From Haliscomenobacter sp965225875 (GTDB lineage Bacteria > Bacteroidota > Bacteroidia > Chitinophagales > Saprospiraceae), in assembly GCF_965225875.1 (NCBI RefSeq), contig NZ_CBDDBS010000002.1, forward strand, positions 2,108,001 through 2,172,000: a DNA stretch of 64,000 nt, read 5' to 3'. A program made the translations under genes and the position numbers. The stretch's first letter is position 1. The number at the start of each line of letters is the position of its first letter. This document shows positions 50,037 to 58,502 of the stretch, piece after piece. The notes under the pieces were generated by a model. The model was not told where the DNA came from. It ran no database searches and was given only the letters and a program-made list of their open reading frames with translations.

Positions 50037-50179
50037 GTTGAGAGGTTGATTGGAGAGGTTGAGGAGTTGAGGCTACCGCAGCAACTTAGACAGTGGCTGC
50101 ACCAAAGGCAAGGACATCGTCAATACCGCTCGCGGTAGCCTCAACTTCTCAACTCCTCAACTTTCTCAACCATTCAACT
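50037..50179. repeat. 'GTTGAGGAGTTGAGG' hairpin repeat, copy 2
   Basis: Second copy of the repeat at 45418-45538: AGAGGTTGAGGAGTTGAGGC-TACCGC on the left, GCGGTAGCCTCAACTTCTCAACTCC on the right, and a different ~60-nt middle. It lies in the divergent gap between the murF-alr and Nudix genes. Confidence 0.85.
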
Positions 50180-50199
50180 TATAATCCTGTTTAACAAAA

Positions 50200-50871
50200 A
50201 TGGACTTGACATTTATACAAAAACTAGAGAAGAATCTACAACATCCCTTACCCGGGGAATTGGCTCAAATCAAAATGGCGCACCCTGCACGGTACCAGGG
50301 ACGAACCATCCCTCCTACAGCTATTTTAGCGGGGGTACTGGCGCTGTTTTTTCCAAAAAATGGGCAATGGAATCTGGTATTCATTGAGCGGGTTTCGCAC
50401 AACCCGAGGGATGTCCACAAGGGACAGATCAGCTTCCCTGGCGGCCGTTTTGATGATGGGGATGGGCACTCTGGTCAAACAGCCTTACGGGAGGCTAATG
50501 AAGAGGTAGGGGTGAATCCAGCGGACGTCAAATTGCTGGGTGCATTGACTGAATTGTACATCCCGGTGAGTAATTTCCATGTGCAACCTCACGTCGGCTT
50601 CATGGAATATGCCCCCCAATGGCAGCCCCAGGAATCCGAGGTGGCCGACATTTTGGAAGTGCCTTTTGAGTACTTTCAAAATCCAAACCATCAGAAGGTG
50701 AAGGATTTAGTGATCAATCCCAATTTTACGCTGACAGATGTACCTTATTTTGACCTGGGCGGGCGGATTTTATGGGGCGCTACGGCGATGATTGTTAGTG
50801 AGTTGTTGGAAGTGGTTGATTTTACTCATACCGCAAAGACTCAATCGGATCCAACCTTGCAGCCTTCATAG
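50200..50871 (+). CDS. CoA pyrophosphatase, Nudix family
   Basis: 223 aa. The Nudix box lies at ~82-105 (GGRFDDGDG..TALREANEEVG), preceded by FIERVSHNPRDVHKGQISFPGG, the signature of the CoA-diphosphatase (NUDT7/YeaB-like) branch. The enzyme cleaves CoA and its derivatives to phosphopantetheine and 3',5'-ADP, in the cytoplasm. All catalytic Glu residues of REANEE are present. The last 50 bp overlap the 3' end of the convergent permease gene, so its final ~16 residues are encoded antisense to the permease C-terminus. Confidence 0.92.
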   Translation: MDLTFIQKLEKNLQHPLPGELAQIKMAHPARYQGRTIPPTAILAGVLALFFPKNGQWNLVFIERVSHNPRDVHKGQISFPGGRFDDGDGHSGQTALREANEEVGVNPADVKLLGALTELYIPVSNFHVQPHVGFMEYAPQWQPQESEVADILEVPFEYFQNPNHQKVKDLVINPNFTLTDVPYFDLGGRILWGATAMIVSELLEVVDFTHTAKTQSDPTLQPS

Positions 50872-52063
50872 CCGGGTACAAACCCGACACCAACCCAACC
50901 ACCGTACAAGTCAAAACCGCCATCGAAATCCACATCCAGGGGAACAAGAAAGAACCGCCCATGAAGTAAGTCACGGTGTTGCCAATCAATACGCCAAGGA
51001 TGATGCCCAAAAAGCCACCCATCAGGGAAATCACTACTGCTTCGGTGAGGAATTGGATCAGGATATGTCGGCGGGTGGCACCCAGCGCCTTGCTGATGCC
51101 TACTTCCCGGGTTCGTTCGGTCACAGACACGAGCATGATGTTCATCAAACCAATGGCGGCACCCAATAGCGTGATCAGACCGATACCCGCTGCAGCAGCC
51201 CGGAAATAAACCGTGTTTTCCTTGATGATGCCAATCAAACTATCACTTTTGGTGATTTCAAAATCGTTGTCTTGGGAAGCCCGCAGCTTGCGGATGTTGC
51301 GCAAGAGGCCCGTAGCAATCGCGATCGCATTGTCAATTTGCGTAGGGTCGGTAACCGCTACCATGATGCGGTAGTTGGTATTTTGCGTGGCATAAGACAT
51401 TTTACCCGTATACAAGGGAACGATGATGCGGCGGTCCTCATCCTGATTCATACTGGAACCTTTGGATTTGAGCACGCCAATAATCGTGAGTTTCATACTC
51501 CCGGTAGAAATGGTTTGGCCAATGGCCTTTTCCGCTTTGCCTTTGAACAACAATTTGACCACCTCTGCTCCAATGATGGTCACATACCCTCCACTATTTA
51601 CTTCCCGGGCCGTAAAGCCGCGGCCAATTTCCAGGTCAAAACCCTTGGCTTCCAGGTAATTCTCATCGGCTGCAAAAATCAGCATGACTGGGTTGGTCTT
51701 TTCCTTGCCATAACGCAATGCGGCATTGTTGGTACAGCGGAAAGAAATGGCGGTACGGGCATTGAAATGGAAGCGCTCTTTGAAAGCAGTTGACTGTTGG
51801 AAAGTGAATACTTCCCCGCGTTTGGATACCCGGCCTCCCTGATTGCCCCGCACCCCTTCATCAAACTTAGGGTCCACATCAAAAGCGTTGGCACCCAGGT
51901 ATGACAAATTGCTGCTCAGCGAATAAATAGCACTGTCAATCGCTGTCAAAATACCTACCAAGGCCATGATGCCCAAGGCAATGATCAGTAGTGTCAGTAC
52001 CGCTCTTAAGGCATTGGCCCGGATGGAGCGGAAGGCCAACTTGATATTTTCAGTAAAATTCAT
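50822..52063 (-). CDS. MacB-type ABC transporter permease
   Basis: 413 aa, the standard single-core MacB layout. First membrane span ~18-40 (AVLTLLIIALGIMALVGILTAI), periplasmic MacB_PCD domain ~45-285, then three C-terminal spans with FtsX core (GLITLLGAAIGLMNIMLVSVTERTREVGISKALGATR, then FMGGSFLFPWMWISMAVLTCTVVGLVSGLYP) and C-terminus DPIESLRYE. It normally works with a LolD/MacB ATPase, which is not encoded here. It is convergent with, and overlaps, the Nudix gene by 50 bp. Confidence 0.93.
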   Translation of the reverse strand: MNFTENIKLAFRSIRANALRAVLTLLIIALGIMALVGILTAIDSAIYSLSSNLSYLGANAFDVDPKFDEGVRGNQGGRVSKRGEVFTFQQSTAFKERFHFNARTAISFRCTNNAALRYGKEKTNPVMLIFAADENYLEAKGFDLEIGRGFTAREVNSGGYVTIIGAEVVKLLFKGKAEKAIGQTISTGSMKLTIIGVLKSKGSSMNQDEDRRIIVPLYTGKMSYATQNTNYRIMVAVTDPTQIDNAIAIATGLLRNIRKLRASQDNDFEITKSDSLIGIIKENTVYFRAAAAGIGLITLLGAAIGLMNIMLVSVTERTREVGISKALGATRRHILIQFLTEAVVISLMGGFLGIILGVLIGNTVTYFMGGSFLFPWMWISMAVLTCTVVGLVSGLYPAMKAARLDPIESLRYE

Positions 52064-52212
52064 AGCAAAACCATTTCATAGTAACGCAGAAAAACTGACT
52101 TCCCGATTTTTTGCGTCATATTAAGGTACGAAAGATAAGGTCTTATCGTTAGGGCTTGTGCATTGTTCGATAAAAGGCATAGCTTTTTAGACGGGAGAGA
52201 CTTTGTCTTGCC

Positions 52213-52220
52213 TATCTTTG
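52213..52220 (+). promoter_or_regulatory. -7 box TATCTTTG upstream of rmlA
   Basis: Exact Bacteroidota -7 consensus, 73 nt before the rmlA ATG. The -33 position shows only a T-run (TTTTT at 52184-52188), so support is partial. Confidence 0.4.
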
Positions 52221-52293
52221 CATTAGAGAGCAGGTTAATAAAATATTTAGGCATGCTCTTGTTTTTTCTCAAACCCAATAAAATCAGACTGCA

Positions 52294-53160
52294 ATGAAGG
52301 GAATCATCCTGGCTGGTGGCCTCGGCACCCGATTATATCCACTCACATTGGCTGTCAGCAAACAACTGATGCCAGTGTACGACAAACCCATGATTTATTA
52401 CCCTTTGTCTACGCTGATGTCGGCAGGGATTCGGGATATTCTGATCATTTCTACTCCCCATGATTTGCCCAATTTTGCCAAACTCCTGGGGGATGGAGCG
52501 GATATCGGTTGTCATTTTTCCTACGTGGCCCAACATGACCCCAATGGATTGGCCCAGGCCTTTGTATTGGGCGAGGAGTTCATTGGAGACGATAGCGCAG
52601 CACTGATTTTGGGCGACAACATTTTTTATGGCAACGGTTTGAAAGAGCTATTGCAAGAATCGGTTGATCCTCAGGGCGGGGTTGTTTTTGCCTACCAGGT
52701 AGCCGACCCGGAGCGCTATGGGGTAGTTGAGTTTGATAAAAAATTCAAGGCCTTGTCCATTGAAGAAAAACCGGCTCAACCCAAATCCAATTACGCAGTA
52801 CCCGGTTTGTACTTTTACAACAACAGCGTGGTGGAGGTTGCCAAAAACTTGAAACCCAGCGCGCGCGGTGAATACGAGATCACCGACGTCAACAAATACT
52901 ACCTGGAGGAAGGAAAACTGGAAGTAGGTGTTTTGGGCCGGGGCATCGCCTGGTTGGATACGGGCACTCACCAATCCTTGATGCAAGCTGGGCAATTCAT
53001 CCAGGTCATTGAAGAGCGGCAAGGGCTCAAAATTGGCTGCATCGAAGAAACGGCTTTTGAAATGGGCTTTATCGACGCAACGCAGATGGAAGTGCTGGCA
53101 CATCGGTATATGAAGAGCGGATATGGGGAGTATTTGATGAATGTGTTGAAAATGAGCTGA
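52294..53160 (+). CDS. rmlA: glucose-1-phosphate thymidylyltransferase
   Basis: 288 aa, the usual RmlA length. The N-terminal nucleotide-binding signature is GIILAGGLGTRLYPLT (residues 3-18), followed by KQLMPVYDKPMIYYPL. Further family blocks are LGDNIFYG, AYQVADPERYGVVEF, SIEEKPAQPKSNYAVPGLYFYN and RGIAWLDTGTH. It makes dTDP-glucose from glucose-1-phosphate and dTTP, the first step to dTDP-rhamnose and other deoxysugars for surface polysaccharide. The other rml genes are not adjacent in this window. Start and frame are unambiguous. Confidence 0.96.
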   Translation: MKGIILAGGLGTRLYPLTLAVSKQLMPVYDKPMIYYPLSTLMSAGIRDILIISTPHDLPNFAKLLGDGADIGCHFSYVAQHDPNGLAQAFVLGEEFIGDDSAALILGDNIFYGNGLKELLQESVDPQGGVVFAYQVADPERYGVVEFDKKFKALSIEEKPAQPKSNYAVPGLYFYNNSVVEVAKNLKPSARGEYEITDVNKYYLEEGKLEVGVLGRGIAWLDTGTHQSLMQAGQFIQVIEERQGLKIGCIEETAFEMGFIDATQMEVLAHRYMKSGYGEYLMNVLKMS

Positions 53161-53235
53161 TTAATTTTTCTAAGGGCGATAAAAAAATGAATATTTATTT
53201 TGCCCCACTACTAACGCGCTAATACAATTTTTTCA

Positions 53236-54333
53236 ATGACAACAACACCTACCACCAAGCCACTCTTCACCATCGACGCCCACCTCGACCTCAGCATGAA
53301 TGCCATGGAATGGAACCGAGACCTGCGGCGCCCCGTCACTGAAATCAATGCCCGCGAGCAAGGCCTGCACGATAAACCCGACCGCGGCCAGGGCACCGTT
53401 AGCTTGCCTGAACTCCGCAAAGGCAATGTGGGTTTGGTCGTCGCTACCCAAATTGCCCGTTTTGTAGCTCCAGATAATCCACTCCCGGGCTGGCACTCGC
53501 CCGAACAAGCCTGGGCGCATACCCAAGCGCAACTGGCCTGGTACCAGGCGATGGTGGCAGCTGATGAAATGGTGCAAATCCGCGACTTGGCGGGCCTGGA
53601 ACAACATTTGAGTTTTTGGAACGATGGGCAAGCAACCGATCAAAAACCAGTAGGCTTCATCCTCAGCCTAGAAGGGGCCGACTCCATAGTCAGTGTCGAG
53701 CACCTTGAAATTGCCCATGCCTACGGCTTACGGGCCATTGGTCCCGCCCATTACGGCCCCGGTCGTTACGCCAACGGTACTGATTCCACCGGCAAAATGG
53801 GGCAGATGGGGATAGATTTATTGAAAAAAATCGAATCACTCAACATCATCCTGGATGCCACCCACCTCTGTGACGATGCTTTCTGGCAAGCAATGGATCA
53901 TTTCTCCGGGGCTGTTTGGGCCAGCCACAACAACTGCCGGACCCTGGTCAACCACAACCGCCAGTTTTCCGACGAACAACTCAAGGTTTTGATTGAACGC
54001 GGCGCCGTTATTGGCGCAGCTTTCGATTCCTGGATGATTGTGCCCAATTGGGTGCGCGGAAAATCCACTCCCCTGAGCATGGATTGTAACCTGGACAAGG
54101 TAGTGCGCCACATCGACCACATTTGTCAATTGGCTGGCAATGCCCAGCATGTCGGAATTGGTTCCGACCTGGATGGGGCCTTTGGCAGAGAACAATGCCC
54201 TTATGACATTGAGACTATTGCCGATTTACATAAGTTGATCCCTGTTTTGCAAAATCACGGGTACAGCGATACGGATATAGAAGGGGTCATGCATGGAAAT
54301 TGGTTGCGCTTTTTGCGGAGGGTCTGGGCTTGA
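53236..54333 (+). CDS. membrane-dipeptidase-type metallopeptidase (M19)
   Basis: 365 aa. Renal-dipeptidase fold (peptidase M19, TIM-barrel amidohydrolase): H16-x-D18 (TIDAHLDLSMN), a bridging Glu in SLEGADSI, His in GPAHYG, and GIGSDLDGAFG near the C-terminus. It hydrolyses dipeptides, possibly including D-amino-acid-containing ones. There is no signal peptide, so it is probably cytoplasmic. It follows rmlA by 75 bp on the same strand and may be co-transcribed. Confidence 0.92.
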   Translation: MTTTPTTKPLFTIDAHLDLSMNAMEWNRDLRRPVTEINAREQGLHDKPDRGQGTVSLPELRKGNVGLVVATQIARFVAPDNPLPGWHSPEQAWAHTQAQLAWYQAMVAADEMVQIRDLAGLEQHLSFWNDGQATDQKPVGFILSLEGADSIVSVEHLEIAHAYGLRAIGPAHYGPGRYANGTDSTGKMGQMGIDLLKKIESLNIILDATHLCDDAFWQAMDHFSGAVWASHNNCRTLVNHNRQFSDEQLKVLIERGAVIGAAFDSWMIVPNWVRGKSTPLSMDCNLDKVVRHIDHICQLAGNAQHVGIGSDLDGAFGREQCPYDIETIADLHKLIPVLQNHGYSDTDIEGVMHGNWLRFLRRVWA

Positions 54334-54335
54334 TC

Positions 54336-56813
54336 TCAATACCGCCCACTCACCGGAATCCCTTTTAGCGTCATTCCCTGTACCAAAATTTCAAAAGCTC
54401 CAGCTTTATCATTTGTAAAAAAACTAAAGGTCGCTTTTCCGGCCTGGTCCGTTTCGATAATGGGTACCCAATGCAGCGTCGTGCGGAAGTCGGGTCGGTC
54501 GTGTTCGGGCTTTTTCTTATCGTATTGCGGCGCATAAAACTCGCGGGCTTTGTAAAACCCAGGGTGTTTGAAGTTGATGATGCCATTCACATCGTACTGA
54601 GCAGGCTGGTTGCCGGTGCGTTTGGTGTACACGGCCACTACTCCGTTGATGCCCCGGTTCCCAAACATGGCGGCTTGGCCTCCTTTCAATACATCTACAA
54701 ATGCGATATTGGACACTGGCACAGTCGACAAAGTGCTGGCATCCACAACAGTCCCGTCCAGCACAAACAAGGCCTGGGCAGGACCATTCAAACTGTTGAT
54801 TCCACGCAAAACCACCGATTGGTTGGGAAAAGTACCTACCACTTGGGCGCCAGGTATCCGCCGCAAGAAATCAAAAACACTCAAGGCGGTATTTTTACCT
54901 GGCAAAGAATCAACAATCATCCGATCGGTAGGTGCCCGGTAAGGAATGTCCCCCACCCCGTAAGGATTTTTTGTCCGTTTGCCTTTGACTTCAAATTCGG
55001 CCAAGCTCAGTTTCCAAATGCCGGGAAACAAAGAGTCCAGATCGGCCAGTTTTTTGCTGTCGGCCATAAAACTTTTTTGCTGAGTAGCGTCTGTACTGAG
55101 CGGTAAACCAAAACCAACCTGTGGATCAATTGGTGGCGGGTTATCAGCGTCCAGTCGGATTTTGATGTCACGATTGCCACTTACGCCCTGTTGATTGCTT
55201 TCACTGTTTTTACTTTTTTTGCTGTTGCTATTGGGTTTTGCGCCCTGAATCACCACCTGGGTGCTGTCGACAAAAGGGAAACCAGAAATGGAAAAACGCC
55301 CATCGGGGCCAGAGCTGACCAATTGGGATATCCCTTTTTCCATTGCCACGACCATCAAATCCGCTGAAACGGGTTTGTCGGGCTGATCGAGTTTGGTGGT
55401 TTGGCCGCTAATGGTAAAGCCCTGCTCGGGCAACCAGGCCAAATCAGGCAGGTTATCCTGTAAGACTTGTTTCCAGCTAAAGCGCCGCCAGCCTTGGGTC
55501 AGCATCAACATGTCGAGCAACTGCCGCCGGGTTGCGTTTTCTTCCACAAAAAAATAGCCGGGGTCTTCGATGTGCCCGGGTAAGTCAGCTTGCAACAGGA
55601 GGTAGGAGCGGATGTCTTGCCCATATTTGCTCCAATACACGCTTTGTTTGTCGGTGACAGTGGCCGAAACCATGGCTTTAAGGGGATTCCCCACCTGGTC
55701 TTTGAGTTCCAAAGTCACGCTGACTTTTTGCCGCGCAGCATAAGTGCTTTTGTCTGTGCTTATACTTAGTCGGCCCCTCTCCCGGGGGTTATCCACAAAA
55801 ACGAGGCGTTCACAAAGGGGTTCACCCTTGCTGCTGAAGAGTGTAAATTGGGCGATGCCTTCAGGAATCGAGTCGGTGGGAATGGTGAGGCTGAGTTTTT
55901 CTAAACCTTCCGCATTACTAAAACTGAAGATGCTCTGACCTCGCAAATGCCCCAGGATTACCGCATCTTTTAACCCATTCGGAATGTTGCTGCGCACGTT
56001 GATCAACAATTGATTCGGTGGGCGTTGGGTGATCTGTAAGGTATATCCCTGTTCCTGGGCAACAGGCAAGGGGATTTTTTTCTGGATGCCTTGAAAACTG
56101 AGTTCGGCCTGGTACTTTCTTCCGCTTTGGGGGGTAAAAGAAAATGCTCCCAAGCCAAAGCGGTAGGTTTTGAATACAGCAACCTGGGTGCCCTGATCGT
56201 CGAGAATTTTGCCTTCGAACTGGATTCCCATTCCCTGGTTGCTCACTGCTTTAACCCCAATCTGGGAGCTCAAGCCATTGACCAGATCACCCCCTTCGGG
56301 CATGAATTGTACGCTAAAATCGGTAATGCTTTTTGGTGTTTCCGGCACGGCAGGAGTTATTTCCACTCTGGGTTTGAGCAACAAAAACTCCCGCTGAAAG
56401 AAAAAGCTGGAGTCAAAATTGCGCATGTAGTTGGTGTAGGCCCGCAGGAAATATTTGCCTTCGGGCCAGTCGCGCTCCGTGTCAAAATCACCGTTCCCTA
56501 CCCCATCCTGAATGCCGATGTAGCGACTGGCTTTGAGGGTTAAATCGGGTCCAATCAATTCTACGTAAACCAAATTACTGACCAGAGAAGGCAAATGTTC
56601 TGCTCCGGCAGTGAGGTATGCACTGAACCAGATGTTTTCACCCAGCGCATAGTGGGGTTTGTCGGTGTTCAGGTAGACCTTTTCGCTGGGGTATTTGCTT
56701 TGGTATTTAGCGAGTTGGGCCTGAATCCGTTCAGCAGTGCCCGGGGGCCAAAAAAGCCAGGAAAAGGGTAATAACAGAAAAGCAAAGGCGGGGAGATTGG
56801 TCCGGTGTTTCAT
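54336..56813 (-). CDS. secreted MG2/TonB-plug-domain protein without beta-barrel
   Basis: 825 aa from ATG 56813; the longer frame needs TTG. Signal peptide LPAFAFLLLPFSWLFWPPG, then an alpha-2-macroglobulin MG-like start (SEKVYLNTDKPHYALGENIWFSAYL) and several beta-sandwich domains to ~560. Near the end lies a TonB-receptor plug-like domain (~650-760: SVFDFLRRIPGAQVV, VVLRGINSLNGPAQALFVLDGTVVD, AAMFGNRGINGVVAVYTKR). There is no C-terminal beta-barrel. Such MG2-plug proteins are frequent in Bacteroidota and may ride on or signal to outer-membrane transport systems. Confidence 0.87.
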   Translation of the reverse strand: MKHRTNLPAFAFLLLPFSWLFWPPGTAERIQAQLAKYQSKYPSEKVYLNTDKPHYALGENIWFSAYLTAGAEHLPSLVSNLVYVELIGPDLTLKASRYIGIQDGVGNGDFDTERDWPEGKYFLRAYTNYMRNFDSSFFFQREFLLLKPRVEITPAVPETPKSITDFSVQFMPEGGDLVNGLSSQIGVKAVSNQGMGIQFEGKILDDQGTQVAVFKTYRFGLGAFSFTPQSGRKYQAELSFQGIQKKIPLPVAQEQGYTLQITQRPPNQLLINVRSNIPNGLKDAVILGHLRGQSIFSFSNAEGLEKLSLTIPTDSIPEGIAQFTLFSSKGEPLCERLVFVDNPRERGRLSISTDKSTYAARQKVSVTLELKDQVGNPLKAMVSATVTDKQSVYWSKYGQDIRSYLLLQADLPGHIEDPGYFFVEENATRRQLLDMLMLTQGWRRFSWKQVLQDNLPDLAWLPEQGFTISGQTTKLDQPDKPVSADLMVVAMEKGISQLVSSGPDGRFSISGFPFVDSTQVVIQGAKPNSNSKKSKNSESNQQGVSGNRDIKIRLDADNPPPIDPQVGFGLPLSTDATQQKSFMADSKKLADLDSLFPGIWKLSLAEFEVKGKRTKNPYGVGDIPYRAPTDRMIVDSLPGKNTALSVFDFLRRIPGAQVVGTFPNQSVVLRGINSLNGPAQALFVLDGTVVDASTLSTVPVSNIAFVDVLKGGQAAMFGNRGINGVVAVYTKRTGNQPAQYDVNGIINFKHPGFYKAREFYAPQYDKKKPEHDRPDFRTTLHWVPIIETDQAGKATFSFFTNDKAGAFEILVQGMTLKGIPVSGRY

Positions 56814-56960
56814 TTGACTGTGCAAGGATTTTAGTGGGTGTAATTGAGCTAAATTTAGGCGCTTTTTTTTTGTTATAAATTTAAAAGGAAAGGATTGTCA
56901 TTGTGTAGCCTATTATTCTATAAAAAATTGAAAATAAAAGCATTAGGACTTAGTGAAAAC

Positions 56961-57029
56961 AAAATAGCCACAAAGGCTCAAAGTTCAACCGAATGTTACT
57001 TTGAGCCTTCGTGCCTTTGTGGCTATTTT
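56961..57029. terminator. hairpin downstream of the MFS gene
   Basis: Stem AAATAGCCACAAAGGC...CTCAAAG with complement CTTTGAGCC...GCCTTTGTGGCTATTT, a relative of the 'CACAAAGGCA' repeats. It begins 16 bp past the MFS stop (minus strand) and is flanked by A/T runs, so it probably ends that transcript. Confidence 0.65.
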
Positions 57030-57044
57030 TCTTACCCTTGTTGC

Positions 57045-58208
57045 TTAGGCTTTCAAATACCCAGCCCGCCAAATCCACACACAACCCATCAATACTACTC
57101 CCCCCAGGGCCATCGGCAAACTAAAGGCTTTGGCAATAAAACCAATCACGGCAGGGCCACCCAAAAAACCGACCATGGCAAAAGTATTCATTGTGGCCAA
57201 ACCCGCGCCAGGTGCCATTCCAGGCACCTTCGCAGCGGCGCTGTACAATACCGGAGCGCCTAGGGAAACCCCGGCACCAACCATGGCAAAACCGATCAAA
57301 GTGGTAGGTGTGTAAGGCAATAAAATGGCCAGCAACAGGCCGCTTGCGGCAATCATTCCACCCACTCTCAAAACCGGACCACCTCCGTAATTTTTCAGAA
57401 TGGCATCACCCGTAAAACGAGTCATGGCCATAAAAAACGCATATGCCGCAAAACCCCAGCCCCACAAAGCGGCCGGTGCTTGTACAACCTCGCGCATGTA
57501 TACTGCCGACCAATCGGCCATGGTCCCTTCGGTGAGGTTGGTACACAAACTAATGGCAATCAGGCCCCAGAGCGCTGCACTAGGCATTTTGAATTTGGGG
57601 CGGGGGCCATTGCTTTTGCTCACCGTTACTTCGCTGGGGACCCTTTGAAAGGCCTGATAAATCACCAGCGTTGACAAAAGCAACACCGAGCCAATCAGCA
57701 TGACATGGGTGACTGGGTGAATGCCCATCCCCATGGCTGTTGCACCAATGGCTGACCCAAACATGGCTCCACTCGACCACAATGCATGGCAGGTAGCCAT
57801 GATGCGGATGCCTTCATAATTTTCAAGCGTGGTAGCGGCCGTATTCATGGAAACATTGGTGGTGGAAAAAGTTGTACCCAGCAACATCAATGCCGCTGCC
57901 ACCAACCAAACGTTGGGCATTAAAAAAGGGATGACAAAAAAAAGCGCACCTATAGTACGAGCTAACATTGTTGCTCTTACAGTGCCCAAGCGGTGCAGAA
58001 CGCCGACCGAAATGGGGTTCATAATGGTGATGCCCACAGGCAAGGCCAACAACAACAAACCCAATTGGGCTTCATCCAGTTGAAATTTCTGCTTGATGTA
58101 GGGAATCATGGACGACCAGGTACCAAACAACAATCCTTGCATGGCAAAAACCAAACCGATGGCCCGGCTGGTGCTGTGGTTGAAAAAGAGACGTAAGTGC
58201 GCAGTCAT
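57045..58208 (-). CDS. major facilitator superfamily transporter
   Basis: 387 aa with about 12 hydrophobic spans. It begins with FFNHSTSRAIGLVFAMQGLLFGTWSSMIPYIKQKF, followed by the inter-span motif GVLHRLGTVRA (the MFS loop 2-3 signature region) and, near the middle, TLVIYQAFQRVPSE as the central loop. It resembles the YbjJ/FucP-like sugar or drug porter branch. The substrate is not evident. It is a single gene; an inverted repeat of GTGAATAGTGA-type units (58210-58316) lies upstream. Confidence 0.92.
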   Translation of the reverse strand: MTAHLRLFFNHSTSRAIGLVFAMQGLLFGTWSSMIPYIKQKFQLDEAQLGLLLLALPVGITIMNPISVGVLHRLGTVRATMLARTIGALFFVIPFLMPNVWLVAAALMLLGTTFSTTNVSMNTAATTLENYEGIRIMATCHALWSSGAMFGSAIGATAMGMGIHPVTHVMLIGSVLLLSTLVIYQAFQRVPSEVTVSKSNGPRPKFKMPSAALWGLIAISLCTNLTEGTMADWSAVYMREVVQAPAALWGWGFAAYAFFMAMTRFTGDAILKNYGGGPVLRVGGMIAASGLLLAILLPYTPTTLIGFAMVGAGVSLGAPVLYSAAAKVPGMAPGAGLATMNTFAMVGFLGGPAVIGFIAKAFSLPMALGGVVLMGCVWIWRAGYLKA

Positions 58209-58209
58209 A

Positions 58210-58316
58210 AAGAGTGAAAAATGAATAGTGATAAGTGAATAGTGAAAGTGAACTTTTGGAAATCGAAAAACAAATGGCGTGTTTGTTTTTCACTTTTCAC
58301 TTTTCATTATTCACTG
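58210..58316. repeat. 'AGTGAAAAATGAATAGTG' inverted repeat
   Basis: Left arm AGAGTGAAAAATGAATAGTGATAAGTGAATAGTG (tandem-like units), right arm TTTTCACTTTTCACTTTTCATTATTCACT. It forms a hairpin in the divergent gap between the MFS and caspase-like genes. It is a simple-sequence-derived element with no coding capacity. Confidence 0.65.
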
Positions 58317-58502
58317 CAAAGTTACGCAAGCTTCCGATACCCACTCCACTACTTTATTGACCGCTTCCGACACTGTATTGATCTACTTGCCCTTTTGGAC
58401 GAAAATTTTCTTAAAAAAAAGTTATACCTTGAAAAACAAAGCAATATCTTTCTGCTGTTTGGCGTCAGCCTGATGATTCCAGCTCATTAAATCCATTACA
58501 AT

